A DNA stretch of 36,450 nucleotides from a candidate division TA06 bacterium (GCA_004376575.1 SOJN01000110.1:1-36450), one strand, 5' to 3'; positions 8,132 to 16,786 are shown, counted from the first letter of the stretch. Program-made: numbers and translations. The notes: generated from the sequence alone by a model not told the origin.

Positions 8132-8539
8132 TTAAGGTGTCAGTGCGCTATCGCCAAGAGGATTCAAGGCATCATGTGGGGATAGCCGTGAGGAGCTTTC
8201 TCGAAAATGAAGATGGGAACCTGTTATATAGCCAATGGTGGCGCCCGGTTGGACAGTATCATCGTGGGGAAAATCCAGCAAACTCACATGCCAGTATCTA
8301 AACCTTCCGATCCAACGATCCCTCAACTCTGTGCTGTCCACAATGGAGGTGTCGGGGCAGTAGATCGAATCGGCAGCTTCATTTATGTCCACGCCTGCAT
8401 GAAAATATCCGACTCTGTACTCCCCCAGAGTGCTATTGATACCGTGTTGTCCATCTTGTGGTCTTACCGGCCATTGGTAGGCGGAAAGACTGCCTGCGCC
8501 AAGAAAGAACACTAATACGATTAAGATTTTCACTCTCAT
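8132..8539 (-). CDS. Short M23 (LytM)-like secreted protein, probably truncated
   Basis: 135 aa. Signal peptide at residues 1-20 (MRVKILIVLVFFLGAGSLSA). M23 zinc-peptidase landmarks are present: HAGVD (H47, D51) and HLHF (H109, H111), plus H84 in the position of the central His. The stretch between HAGVDI and the central His is much shorter than in typical M23 domains, so the core is internally reduced. The frame stops exactly where repeat block 8011-8131 begins, in the middle of a region that normally continues after DALNPLG. I infer a C-terminal truncation. M23 enzymes cleave peptidoglycan cross-bridges, but many members of this type are inactive. The ATG overlaps the stop of the upstream propeller gene (ATGA), so translation is probably coupled. 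Confidence 0.72.
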   Translation of the reverse strand: MRVKILIVLVFFLGAGSLSAYQWPVRPQDGQHGINSTLGEYRVGYFHAGVDINEAADSIYCPDTSIVDSTELRDRWIGRFRYWHVSLLDFPHDDTVQPGATIGYITGSHLHFRESSSRLSPHDALNPLGDSALTP

Positions 8540-9738
8540 TGTGTCCTCCTTAGCTGGAATACGCGGATTTCATTCCCAGTCACATAGCATAGCATATTGC
8601 CTTTGCTGTTTACTTTAAAAACACGTCTTCCCCCTCGATTAAGACCCTTACCGATGGCAAAATCGAGTATGACACTGCCATCTTCGGAAAAGATCATTAT
8701 TCTTTCTGAAGCATCTTTTGAACCCAGTTTTTCGTAATGCCAGAAGACACCTGCTACAAAAAATGGTGCTTCTGAAGGGAAGTCAAGGGTAGTGCCCAAA
8801 TTCAGTAACTGATAAGGGTCATCAGATTCATATTTCCAGAGTATCTTCTTTTTCCCGACATCTATCAGGAACACCAAGTTTCTCACGGCGACCGTCAAGA
8901 ATTTGCCATCGGGCGAGAAAGAAGACAACACCGAGCCCTCTTTCTCCAAGTCAAATTTCTCCAGAAAGGTACCCTCCTTCGTATAAAGCAACAGATGATA
9001 GATATAGCTCTTGCCTTCAGGAATTGCCTCGGGAATGGCTACATATTTTCCGTCTGGAGAAACGGCGATCAGATGCCCATGTTTTCTGCACGGCAAATCT
9101 ACTGTTTTATTGCCGATCTGCAAATAGTTGCTCTGTGTCTCTGTCCATTTGATTGTTGGTATGCCAGCAAGCATTGAAATATCGCCTTCGCGCTTTGTCA
9201 AATTCGCTTCAGTTTTTCCAGGAGTGCCACGGAAGTAGTAGACATCGTCATCAGCCCAAACATCCTTCCCGATTATCTCGTTGCCACTAGGAGATACCCA
9301 CCACCAGGAACCATAGACCCCTCCAATCGTCTTCACCACTTTCCCAGACATGTTCATTACGTCAACAGGCCCGTGATGAAACTCCCCATCATATTTCTCT
9401 GGATGCATGATTCCAATGTATTGTCCATTTTGCGAAATCCTGACCTGCGTCCATTCCTTCAGTTTCGTCTCCTTGATTACTTTCCCGGAACTATCCAAGT
9501 ACAGGATTGCCTTAGCGTTCTCGCAATTCCCTGTCACTATGACGCTCGGACAAAATAGCCCTTCTCTTTCCTTATCAAATGCAACATCGGTTATTCCCTC
9601 TGGGAACTCCTTGTCCCAAACCAGCTCTACGGTTGATTTCTGGTTTTTCTCCCCCTGAGCCGCTCGGACTTCTGCGAGGCCCAAGAGCGCTAGTCCCGTT
9701 GCAACGATCACCAGAGTCGCCATTCTTGCATTTCTCAA
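8536..9738 (-). CDS. Secreted beta-propeller protein
   Basis: 400 aa starting at TTG 9738, because AGGAGG lies just upstream; an in-frame ATG at 9723 is the alternative. Residues 1-26 are a signal peptide (LVIVATGLALLGLAEVRA). The rest is WD40/PQQ-like blades: WTQVRISQNGQYIGIM, LIAVSPDGKYVAIP, SSFSPDGKFLTVAV and VFLIDVGKKKILWKY. It is a paralogue of the proteins at 12465, 24823 and 29143; all begin the mature part with a V-x-L-V-W or similar strand and share SPDGxY/F blades. Propellers of this kind are binding platforms; no enzyme motif is seen. The first gene of a two-gene minus-strand unit with the M23-like ORF. The ribosome site lies at the edge of the repeat head at 9741. Confidence 0.85.
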   Translation of the reverse strand: MRNARMATLVIVATGLALLGLAEVRAAQGEKNQKSTVELVWDKEFPEGITDVAFDKEREGLFCPSVIVTGNCENAKAILYLDSSGKVIKETKLKEWTQVRISQNGQYIGIMHPEKYDGEFHHGPVDVMNMSGKVVKTIGGVYGSWWWVSPSGNEIIGKDVWADDDVYYFRGTPGKTEANLTKREGDISMLAGIPTIKWTETQSNYLQIGNKTVDLPCRKHGHLIAVSPDGKYVAIPEAIPEGKSYIYHLLLYTKEGTFLEKFDLEKEGSVLSSFSPDGKFLTVAVRNLVFLIDVGKKKILWKYESDDPYQLLNLGTTLDFPSEAPFFVAGVFWHYEKLGSKDASERIMIFSEDGSVILDFAIGKGLNRGGRRVFKVNSKGNMLCYVTGNEIRVFQLRRTQ

Positions 9739-9740
9739 GA

Positions 9741-10215
9741 TTCCTCCTCGGTGCTTGACAGTTTGACAGTATTAGCCCTGAGGACGATACGCGACACCTC
9801 TCTCCTCAAAGACGACAGAATCGTCACTTCCCACGAGTGATTCTATCCCATCCCAAGGCCAGAAAACACGAAAATCGAAGATCGAAAATAGAACCAATAA
9901 CCAACCTACGAAGGCGAAAATTGAAAATCGTCGGAGATCCTGCTTAGTCTCTCTTGCTGAGACGGAGTCGAAGTTTAGAGAGAATTAGTCCTTCGCGAAG
10001 TCGGAGGGAGCTTGTCGAAGGGAAGATCGACGCGCACGAAACCGCCAACCCCCCTTACCCACATCCTTTTTCCACATCTGGTCATCTGTTCATGTGTTCA
10101 TGTTCTCATATGCTCATATGAGCATGCGAGCGATTGAGCGCAGCTCTGATGTGTTGATATGTTAACAATTGTGCACATATCGACGGGTCAGCTAGTGGGT
10201 TGGGGGGCTGTCCCC
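9741..10215 (+). repeat. Composite intergenic repeat, copy 3 (complete)
   Basis: Head CCTCCTCGGTGCTTGACAG, then a block (9746-9860) almost identical to 22165-22267, the 108-bp block 9923-10030 identical to 7748-7855, the CACGAAACC/CCCCCTTACCC block, CATATG octamers, then the TGTGTTGATATGTTAACAATTG block with TCGACGGGTCAGCTAGTGGG, and the tail GGGGGGCTGTCCCC. No coding frame. Confidence 0.85.
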
Positions 10216-10242
10216 AAGCCCCGCCCAGGGTTCTGAAACCCC

Positions 10243-10272
10243 TTGACAGATTGCCGTACTCACAGATATACT
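10243..10272 (+). promoter_or_regulatory. Promoter of the first beta-helix gene
   Basis: TTGACA (10243-10248), 18-base spacer and TATACT (10267-10272), just outside the repeat tail. The same promoter is conserved base for base at 22580-22609 before the paralogous gene, which supports function. A GGGTTCTGAAACCC hairpin immediately precedes the -35 element in both copies. Confidence 0.7.
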
Positions 10273-10345
10273 CTTTTCTGGGGCCTTGAAGTCTAAAGAC
10301 CGACCTGAAGGCTCTATCATTGAAGCAGGGGTAAAGGGGTCCCAA

Positions 10346-12370
10346 ATGAGAATGACTGCTCGGATGAAGAGTCACCGGCGGAGTTTCAGTCAAAAGAGTA
10401 ACACGCTGCTGGCTGCCTCCGTAGTCCTGCTTTTTGGCATTGAGGCCGCGGCATCGGTTCTCAATGTCCCCTTGGATTATCCCACAATCCAGGAAGCCCT
10501 TGATGCCGCGGCTCGCGGAGATACAGTAAAGGTTGCCCCGGGAATCTACAATGAAGATGTGACCATTTCAAAGCCCTTAGTACTCTGGGGTGCTGGGAGT
10601 TCTGTGACCACAGTTGCTGGAGGTGAAGCCCAGAGGGCAGTGAAGCTAGAGACAGACAGCGCTTTGGTTAGAGGATTTCGCGTTCAGAGCAGTAAGGGCG
10701 TAGGTGTCTATGTCTTTGGAGACAACAATGTCATCGAGGAAATGGAGATCTTGAATAGCTCACTCGGGATCGAAGTAGAAACCCCATATCAAAACACTGT
10801 TATCCAAAACAACATCATTTCAAACAATACTCACGGGGTTTTTCTGCGCCATGAGTCCGGCGGCTCCTTCATCATAGATAACGTAATTACTTTGAATGAC
10901 GGAGGTATTGCGTTGATGCGATCCTCTTTCAACACGATACTAAACAACACAATTTCGAATAGTAGTTATGACGGAGTCATACTTCGCAGATCAAAACATA
11001 ACACCATTAAGGGCAACCTGTTGGAAGGGAATGTGAGACATGGTTTCCACATCAGCCATTTTTCTGACAGCAACTTCGTTCTGAAGAACCGGGTCGTAGG
11101 AGTAGATAAGAATTCCGGGTACGGTTTCCATTTCGATCATGGAATTTCGAACGTCATTTGTGGAAATTTCGTATCTAACTACGAGATTGGCGTATGGATC
11201 TATAGACATAACAGCGACGAAATTATCAGTGAGAACACAATTGTCAACAATCAATTTGGCCTTGTTTTGGATGTTGTTGAAACGAATATGGTGTATCACA
11301 ATAATTTCGTTGAGAATGAGGTCCAGGTATTTGACCATTTCCCTTCCTTGAACGACTGGTATCATCCCGTACTGCTAGAGGGAAACTTCTGGTCGGATTA
11401 TCAGGGATCAGATGATGGGAGCGGCAGCGGCAAACACTCTATTGCAGGGGACGGGATAGGGGATACCGACATCCCCCATCCCGGTGCAGATTTCGATTTC
11501 TATCCTTTTATGGACAGAAACGGGTGGAGACCACCAAAGAGTGTGAAAGAGGAGGCGTTGGATGAATTGGCTGAGCTTATTGAATCCGTAGCTCACCCTA
11601 AGATTCGCAAGCATATTGAACATGCCTTTCGGGAGTTAGAGAAGACTCTTCCCTATTTCTCAGACAACTGGCACATTACCAAGCCCTCACGTGTATTTGT
11701 CCATGAGAAAAAGGTCACAAAGGAAGTGAGAAAGGCGTCCCGGTCCGCAAAGAAATACGACATCCCTGATTTTGAAGGGGTGATCAGCAAGCTCCGTGAG
11801 ATTGCTTTGTTTATGGTGGAGGCGGACTCCCTCCTAGCCGGGAAAGCAATCAGGGAAGCGGAAGCCTGTCCAGGGGCCAAGGAAAAGGAGATCAAGAAGG
11901 CAAAGAAGGAGATGACCAAGGCCTATGCAGAGCTGAACAAAGTAGACAAGAGTATGCGAAAGCTCGGCATCGAGTGGTACAAATATGACAAAGCAATCAA
12001 TCACTTCAAACACGCCTACAAACATGCCCACAAGGCTGTGAAGAAAAAGCGTGCGCTTCTTGCTGCCACTCCTTCATCTCCGCCTTTTGTGTTGCAGTCC
12101 GCTGTAAGCCCAAACCCTTTCCACGAAAACACCGCTATTCGCTACCAATTATCGGGTGCTGGAAAGACGATTCCTGTCTGTCTAAACATATATGACCTCA
12201 CGGGCAGAGTTATAAGGACTCTTGTGGATGAGCGCCAGGATCCGGGAGAGTACACAGTTCAGTGGAGGGGCAAGGATAGGGATGGACGCCAGGTTGCAGG
12301 CGGGGTCTACTTCTATAGACTTACAGCCGGAGACTTGGTATCCACGAAAAAGATGGTTCTTATGCGCTGA
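10346..12370 (+). CDS. NosD-like beta-helix protein with helical region and sorting domain (copy 1)
   Basis: ATG at 10346 matches the start region of the paralogue at 22683 and follows AAAGGGG; 674 aa. The frame extends 20 codons upstream without a ribosome site. Signal peptide at about residues 20-38. Residues about 40-375 are a right-handed beta-helix: it opens with NVPLDYPTIQEALDAA, has many N-x-I-x-x-N-x-I PbH1 coils, and closes with GNFWSDYQGSDDG...DGIGDTD, the usual end of NosD/CASH domains. Residues about 390-570 are Lys/Glu-rich helices, likely a stalk or binding region (YDKAINHFKHAYKHAHKA). Residues about 577-674 are the FlgD/T9SS-like sorting domain (SPNPFHENTAIRYQL, NIYDLTGRVIRTLV, GGVYFYRLTAGD, KKMVLMR). 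It is probably a surface-displayed carbohydrate-binding or lyase-like protein; no catalytic residues were recognised. Followed after 94 bases by a propeller gene, an arrangement repeated at 22.7-26.1 kb. Confidence 0.88.
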   Translation: MRMTARMKSHRRSFSQKSNTLLAASVVLLFGIEAAASVLNVPLDYPTIQEALDAAARGDTVKVAPGIYNEDVTISKPLVLWGAGSSVTTVAGGEAQRAVKLETDSALVRGFRVQSSKGVGVYVFGDNNVIEEMEILNSSLGIEVETPYQNTVIQNNIISNNTHGVFLRHESGGSFIIDNVITLNDGGIALMRSSFNTILNNTISNSSYDGVILRRSKHNTIKGNLLEGNVRHGFHISHFSDSNFVLKNRVVGVDKNSGYGFHFDHGISNVICGNFVSNYEIGVWIYRHNSDEIISENTIVNNQFGLVLDVVETNMVYHNNFVENEVQVFDHFPSLNDWYHPVLLEGNFWSDYQGSDDGSGSGKHSIAGDGIGDTDIPHPGADFDFYPFMDRNGWRPPKSVKEEALDELAELIESVAHPKIRKHIEHAFRELEKTLPYFSDNWHITKPSRVFVHEKKVTKEVRKASRSAKKYDIPDFEGVISKLREIALFMVEADSLLAGKAIREAEACPGAKEKEIKKAKKEMTKAYAELNKVDKSMRKLGIEWYKYDKAINHFKHAYKHAHKAVKKKRALLAATPSSPPFVLQSAVSPNPFHENTAIRYQLSGAGKTIPVCLNIYDLTGRVIRTLVDERQDPGEYTVQWRGKDRDGRQVAGGVYFYRLTAGDLVSTKKMVLMR

Positions 12371-12464
12371 CAAGCAAGAGAGGTCGGATTGTAGCAACAT
12401 TTGACTTGACAAACTTAGCGGGCATTACGTGAGATGATAGATACGCCTGGAAAGAAAGGGCGCG

Positions 12465-13751
12465 ATGCCTAAAGGACAGAAAGCTGTGCTTGTAATAGGT
12501 GTACTGGGTCTCTGCCTGACACATGCTGCCCTGCTTGCCCATGCTGAAGATATCGAGAAGAAACAGGAAAAAATCAACGTTAGACTTGTATGGAAGAGCG
12601 TACACGCTGATAGATTCATCCCGGACCGAAAAACCTTTCCTCCCCCAGAAATCCAAGCAGAGATAGAATCAGAAAGCACATCAGAGGTTGCCAAACGATT
12701 TCTGATCAACACCTTGAGGGAACAAGTGGCGAAACATGATCGGCTTGTCTTTTTTGAAGATGGAAAGGTGATGGATGTGAAGGAACAAGGACATCACTAT
12801 CTCCTCTTTTCGCCAGGAGGTAAATATGTCGGTTTTGGGGGCGGAACGAAGGGAATGACGGAAGAGGAACTTGGCCGAGTAGGTTATGTCGGTGAGTGGG
12901 GCCCAATAACACAGTTCATCTTGATGACAGTGCAAGGTGAATTTCTCTGGAAAAAGGTTCGCGTCTTTGCACCGATTAGGATTTTGGAAAATGGCGAGGT
13001 TGCAGTTTCTCACAGAACAGTTGGCGGTGACAGAGGGCTTATACTGTACAGTCTTACTGGTGATACTCTCTTCGATCTCCCCAAACAAGAAGCAACGAAA
13101 CCCAGTCGTTACGCTGATAACAGTGAAAAACCGATCTATGCACACTTGGACAAAGGATATCTGTGGGTCTTTGCCGTCGGAGGGAAGGTTCTTTTGAAGG
13201 GGAAGTTAGAAGGCATAGGAGCCTGGTCTGTTGACCTTTCTGACGATGGTAGATACATCTTTCTCGATGGAAGAAAGGCAGGGGCTCCAAGATTTCCACA
13301 CACTGAGTGGCTCCTTGACCAGCGTGGTCGGATAATTAGAGAGTTTTCGTTTCGTGCTCCTTCTGTATTGGATTTCTCACCAGATGGAGACTTTCTTGCG
13401 ATTCTAGACGATGGAAAGCTAAGGCTCATAGAGTGCTCAGCAGGTCAGATACGCAGGGAGATTTCAGCGGAAGAGAAGGGTGATTATTTGGTGAATACTG
13501 AGATTTCTGCAAAAGGAAATCTTGTTCTTCTTAGGAATATCCTCATAGAGGACAGAAACTTCGGCGTAATCAGCTGGCGATTAAGGATATTCGACAATGC
13601 GGGAAACGTTGTGTGGCAGGAGACATTCCCTTCCAAGGATAGGTGGGGACACGGAGGCACCTTCATGGCAGATGATGGATCCTATTTCTTTGCCAATTCG
13701 GATAATTCGCTGTATTGCTATGCAGTTGTTCGACAAAGAATGCAGCACTGA
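12465..13751 (+). CDS. Secreted beta-propeller protein (copy 1)
   Basis: ATG at 12465 follows AAAGAAAGGG; 428 aa. Signal peptide at residues 1-27 (KAVLVIGVLGLCLTHAALLAHA). A charged N-terminal stretch, NVRLVWK...IPDRKTFPPPEIQAE, precedes propeller blades such as LLFSPGGKYVGFGG, VDLSDDGRYIFLDGRK, WLLDQRGRIIREFSF, DFSPDGDFLAILDDG and MADDGSYFF. It is the partner of the upstream beta-helix gene and paralogous to 24823 (same length class, near-identical N-terminus). The conserved pairing suggests the two secreted proteins act together, perhaps one as surface receptor and one as soluble binder; that is inference. No enzymatic motif is visible. Confidence 0.87.
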   Translation: MPKGQKAVLVIGVLGLCLTHAALLAHAEDIEKKQEKINVRLVWKSVHADRFIPDRKTFPPPEIQAEIESESTSEVAKRFLINTLREQVAKHDRLVFFEDGKVMDVKEQGHHYLLFSPGGKYVGFGGGTKGMTEEELGRVGYVGEWGPITQFILMTVQGEFLWKKVRVFAPIRILENGEVAVSHRTVGGDRGLILYSLTGDTLFDLPKQEATKPSRYADNSEKPIYAHLDKGYLWVFAVGGKVLLKGKLEGIGAWSVDLSDDGRYIFLDGRKAGAPRFPHTEWLLDQRGRIIREFSFRAPSVLDFSPDGDFLAILDDGKLRLIECSAGQIRREISAEEKGDYLVNTEISAKGNLVLLRNILIEDRNFGVISWRLRIFDNAGNVVWQETFPSKDRWGHGGTFMADDGSYFFANSDNSLYCYAVVRQRMQH

Positions 13752-14227
13752 AAGGGATCAAATGTCAAAATGTTCTTAGATGTTCTTGCTCGGTGCCGTC
13801 CGAATACTAGAAGGATCCATGACTTGACAGTTTGACCCGACTACGTCGTTCCTGACTCCGCCGGGCTTCGCATTTTTCAGGCTTCAGCCCAACGCTGAAT
13901 TCATTTTGTAGTGAAGTCCACCACGGACGCCAGCTCTTCTATGCCATCTACTTGTAGCTTGCCAACAAGATCTGCGATCATAGATCTACGCTCTCAGATT
14001 AGTTGTGCCAGATTTGTGCCAACTTGGACGCAGAAAAGACGAAGATCGTAAATCGAAACACACGGACCCCTTACCCAGCTCCTTTTTCCACATCTGCTCA
14101 TCTGTTCATGTGCTCAAATGCTCATGTGTTCACATGTTCATGTTCTCATATGCTCAATTGAGCATATGAACATGTGAGCGAATTGGATTGGGGGCTGTCT
14201 CTGCGCCTTCTCACTCAAATGCGAGGA
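13752..14227. other. Gap filled by composite repeat copy 4
   Basis: No gene seen. From 13788 it holds repeat copy 4. The 13850-14030 part (GACTCCGCCGGGCTTCGCATTTTTCAG ... AGATTAGTTGTGCC) is also found at 26160-26315, extending the duplication of the preceding gene pair. Confidence 0.7.
13788..14200 (+). repeat. Composite intergenic repeat, copy 4
   Basis: Head GCTCGGTGCC..., a TTGACAGTTTGACCCGACTACG block, GATCTGCGATCATAGATCTACG block, TGTGCCAGATTTGTGCC, the CCCTTACCC block, an array of CATGTG/CATATG octamers containing a perfect 24-bp palindrome at 14146-14169, and a diverged tail GGGGGCTGTCTCT. Confidence 0.8.
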
Positions 14228-15232
14228 CTACTCTTGGTTTCTTCTTCCGTGATCGACGGCCTTATCATTATCCTTAGTCTGTCCTTGATGTTCTACCCAA
14301 CCCCACAAGCTCCAGACCCATCCATAACTCGAATCATATCCCGCTTCTTTCGCTTTCTGTCGACATTTAGTTACACGGTCATACCAGTGTGGATTGGACC
14401 ACGCCTCGGCGCGAACAGCCCAAAGAAGATCTTTGAGTATTTCTGGCGTAAGGACCTTCTTCTGCCTTATGTACTCTTCATAGATGTCTCTAATAGCTCT
14501 GATTGAGACTAATTTCTTATCCCAGTCCGGGGAAGATATAACTATCTCAAGATCAAGCAGCACCCTAGATGCCAGCACAGGCAATTTTCCAAAGGCCCAC
14601 TGCAGGTGTATTTGCCAAGGATAATACCTCTTATTTAGGATGAATCCGAGATGTAACAGATCCTCCAAAACGCGGGCGAGCATAGTGTGAGATTCAAGCA
14701 TTCTGTGTCTTCTTACTACTTGCTGGTATTCCACGAGATCGTCATCAAGCTTCTTCAATCCCAATATCAACAGCTTTTTCCAAAGCCAGTCAGGGAATCG
14801 CTCAGGTGCAGTCGCATGCCTAAGTCTATCAAAGATATTATGCGGGTCGCGAAGAACTAGGTTTTCTTGGAGCTCGTAGAGGTCCTCAATGCTTACCTTT
14901 TCCCAAGGTAAATCTGCTTTATTCTCCAAGAACTCTTTATAATGTCCATTCAGAAGCCACCAGGATGGGTGCACACAAATCTCGGGGTGGCCAACTGTCT
15001 TAGCAAAACTATGGGGACAATGCTCCAGCATCAGCTGTAGCTGCCCACCATGGGTCTGCCATAGTGGATCATCCAAATAGATAACAGCATCTAGGTCTGA
15101 AAATTCGTCAGCAATACCTAATCCATAAGAGCCTGGAATCAGAATACTCATCTCAGATGCTAACTTTGGATACTTCTCAGCAATTAGTGGGGTTATCGTT
15201 TGTTCAAAGTAGTCCTTAATGTCTTTCTGCAT
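14228..15232 (-). CDS. DUF4037-type nucleotidyltransferase-fold protein
   Basis: 334 aa; start ATG at 15232 with GGAGGGGG upstream. Residues 31-52 hold the nucleotidyltransferase signature: GSYGLG then EFSDLDAV, in which G34-S35 and D46/D48 correspond to the hG[GS]...DxD metal site. E84 may supply the third carboxylate. The rest is alpha-helical, consistent with the DUF4037 C-terminal part. The family is related to aminoglycoside and MNT-type nucleotidyltransferases; the substrate is unknown. It is cytoplasmic (no signal peptide), stands alone between two repeat regions and has no obvious partner gene such as a HEPN toxin. A small-molecule or tRNA/protein-modifying role is possible but unproven. 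Confidence 0.82.
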   Translation of the reverse strand: MQKDIKDYFEQTITPLIAEKYPKLASEMSILIPGSYGLGIADEFSDLDAVIYLDDPLWQTHGGQLQLMLEHCPHSFAKTVGHPEICVHPSWWLLNGHYKEFLENKADLPWEKVSIEDLYELQENLVLRDPHNIFDRLRHATAPERFPDWLWKKLLILGLKKLDDDLVEYQQVVRRHRMLESHTMLARVLEDLLHLGFILNKRYYPWQIHLQWAFGKLPVLASRVLLDLEIVISSPDWDKKLVSIRAIRDIYEEYIRQKKVLTPEILKDLLWAVRAEAWSNPHWYDRVTKCRQKAKEAGYDSSYGWVWSLWGWVEHQGQTKDNDKAVDHGRRNQE

Positions 15233-15286
15233 GGCATCCCCCTCCTGAAGATGCGATGTTGATAAAGTCTTCTGGAAATCCTAGGG

Positions 15287-15400
15287 CTGGTGCCCTCCGA
15301 CTTCGCGAAGGATTTCCAACATGACTTTGTGACATTTGCTTCCTCAAAGACGACAGAATCGTTACTTCTCATGAGGGATTCTATCCCACGACCTACCGAA
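15287..15400 (+). repeat. Partial repeat: head blocks only
   Basis: GGGCTGGTGCCCTCCGACTTCGCGAAGGA then CTTCCTCAAAGACGACAGAATCG...CTCATGAGGGATTCTATCCCA correspond to the head part of the composite repeats (compare 16389-16460 and 9795-9850). No tail follows. The remaining sequence to 15554 shows nothing recognisable. Confidence 0.7.
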
Positions 15401-15554
15401 AGTAAACGGTGCAGCAATACGTGGGTTGGGGTCGGGTCTTGAAAACTGAATCTCCGCGTCCCATTAATCGAGTTCGGTTCCGTATCAGGTCAGGCGTGGT
15501 GGCTTAATCGATTGGGGTTTCAAGATTCAAGGTCTGATTCCAATTCTGCATTTG

Positions 15555-16346
15555 TCATGTGCTTGGCTTCCTCGCACGGATGTGCAGGTAATAGGCTGCA
15601 ACCTGGGCATCCTGTACGTAGGGGCAGGCACGGACAGTTTCATCAGTGGGTCGTGGCTCTTCAATCTGTTCCAGCAAAAACCCCGTTCCAATCAATAGAT
15701 TGAGCCACTGGCTGAGCGTGCGCGTGAACCGTGGAGTCTTGAAGTTGGATAACCCAGCCTTGGCTTCTGGCGGCGCGGCGGCGAAGAGCCACTCTGAGAT
15801 CTCCCCATTCAGGTTGCGGAAGTAATCACCAACCTCAATCGCGTACGTAAGGCCTTGTTCATCACGCAGATTCCGACGATGCGGTGTGTCATAGCACGGA
15901 TGGCAGATAGAAAACTGCAGGAAACCGCTCGGCTTCAGGACACGATGGGCCTCCGCCAAGACGCGATCCGTTTCGGGGATGTCCATGAAACTCATGAAAC
16001 CCGTTGCGAAGTCAAAGCCCAAATCGGCAAACGGCAGTTCCACGGCACTGGCGACACGGTACTCTATGCCCAAAGGCTCTTGTTCCTCGCATTGTTTGGC
16101 GTGTCCAACAAAAACCTTTGAAATATCTATCGCGGTGACACTCGCTCCACGTTTCGCGAGCAATCTGGTGTTATGACCTTCTCCACAACCGATGTCTAAC
16201 CCCACGAGGCCGTTCACATCCGGCAATATTTCGAAGAAGGCCGGTGTGTTGAGGTAGTCGCGGTAAAGGTCGTACCCGGCTCTCGCGAGTTTTGTCCATG
16301 CGTCAGCATTCCTGTCCCAGTACCGTCCGACTTCCTGATGGTCCAT
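15555..16346 (-). CDS. Class I SAM-dependent methyltransferase
   Basis: ATG at 16346 preceded by GGGGGT gives 263 aa; the frame is open for another 106 codons upstream, but that part reads through repeat sequence and is rejected. Motif I is LVGLDIGCGEGHNT (about residues 48-60), followed by acidic TAIDIS after the second strand, then ELPFADLGFDFATG and a helix ending AHRVLKPSGFLQFSICHP, the typical Methyltransf_11 order. The substrate is unknown (small molecule likely). It is monocistronic, flanked on both sides by repeat fragments, and transcribed like its neighbours on the minus strand. No cofactor-site residue appears to be missing. Confidence 0.87.
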   Translation of the reverse strand: MDHQEVGRYWDRNADAWTKLARAGYDLYRDYLNTPAFFEILPDVNGLVGLDIGCGEGHNTRLLAKRGASVTAIDISKVFVGHAKQCEEQEPLGIEYRVASAVELPFADLGFDFATGFMSFMDIPETDRVLAEAHRVLKPSGFLQFSICHPCYDTPHRRNLRDEQGLTYAIEVGDYFRNLNGEISEWLFAAAPPEAKAGLSNFKTPRFTRTLSQWLNLLIGTGFLLEQIEEPRPTDETVRACPYVQDAQVAAYYLHIRARKPST

Positions 16347-16388
16347 TTCAAACCCCCATCTCTCTTTCTGGCAAGCATTGATTATTTG

Positions 16389-16742
16389 TCTAGGGACGCT
16401 GTTTGACATTTTCTTCCTCAAAGACGACATTCTCGTCACTTCCCAAAGAGAATTGTATCCCACGGCCCACCAAAAGTCAACGGGAGCGTGGGGGCGGTGC
16501 TTGGGTGTGCCGCGAAGCTCCTTAGCTCTTGCCCGCCCATGTCTGGGTTGACTCCGTCGGGCTTCGCCGGTGTGAGTTCGGCCCCCATACTGGAAACCAC
16601 GAAGATCGAAACACACGAAACCACGAAACCCCCTTACCCATCTCCTTTTTCCATATCTGCTCATCTGTTCATGTGTTCATATCCTCATGTGCTCATATGA
16701 GCATATGAGGATGTGAGCGAATCGGGTTGGGGACAGGCCCCG
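16389..16742 (+). repeat. Composite intergenic repeat, copy 5 (inverted tail core)
   Basis: Head AGGGACGCTGTTTGACATTTTC, CTCAAAGACGACATTCTCG block, a GCGGTGCTTGGGTGTGCCGCGAAGC block that recurs at the right window edge (36400-36450), TTGACTCCGTCGGGCTTCGC, the CGAAACCACGAAACCCCC block, CATATG octamers, and tail GGGGACAGGCCCC. In the other copies the tail reads GGGGGCTGTCCCC, so here its centre is reverse-complemented. Confidence 0.8.
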
Positions 16743-16786
16743 TGTATCTCGCTTCGCAAGAAACTGGGAACTCCGTATCTGACACA

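Noticed and set aside
12398-12464. Internal promoter between the beta-helix and propeller genes (TTGACTTGACAAAC)
   Set aside because: TTGACA is present, but no acceptable -10 hexamer lies 16-18 bases downstream. Its conservation in the second copy may only reflect the recent 281-bp identity.
15400-15554. tRNA-like sequence (GGTTTCAAGATTCAAGG near 15520)
   Set aside because: No cloverleaf with acceptor, D and anticodon stems could be drawn around it.
16347-16664. N-terminal extension of the methyltransferase (106 codons)
   Set aside because: It is translated from the composite repeat and an Arg-rich stretch. The ATG at 16346 has a ribosome site and matches the normal N-terminus of such methyltransferases.
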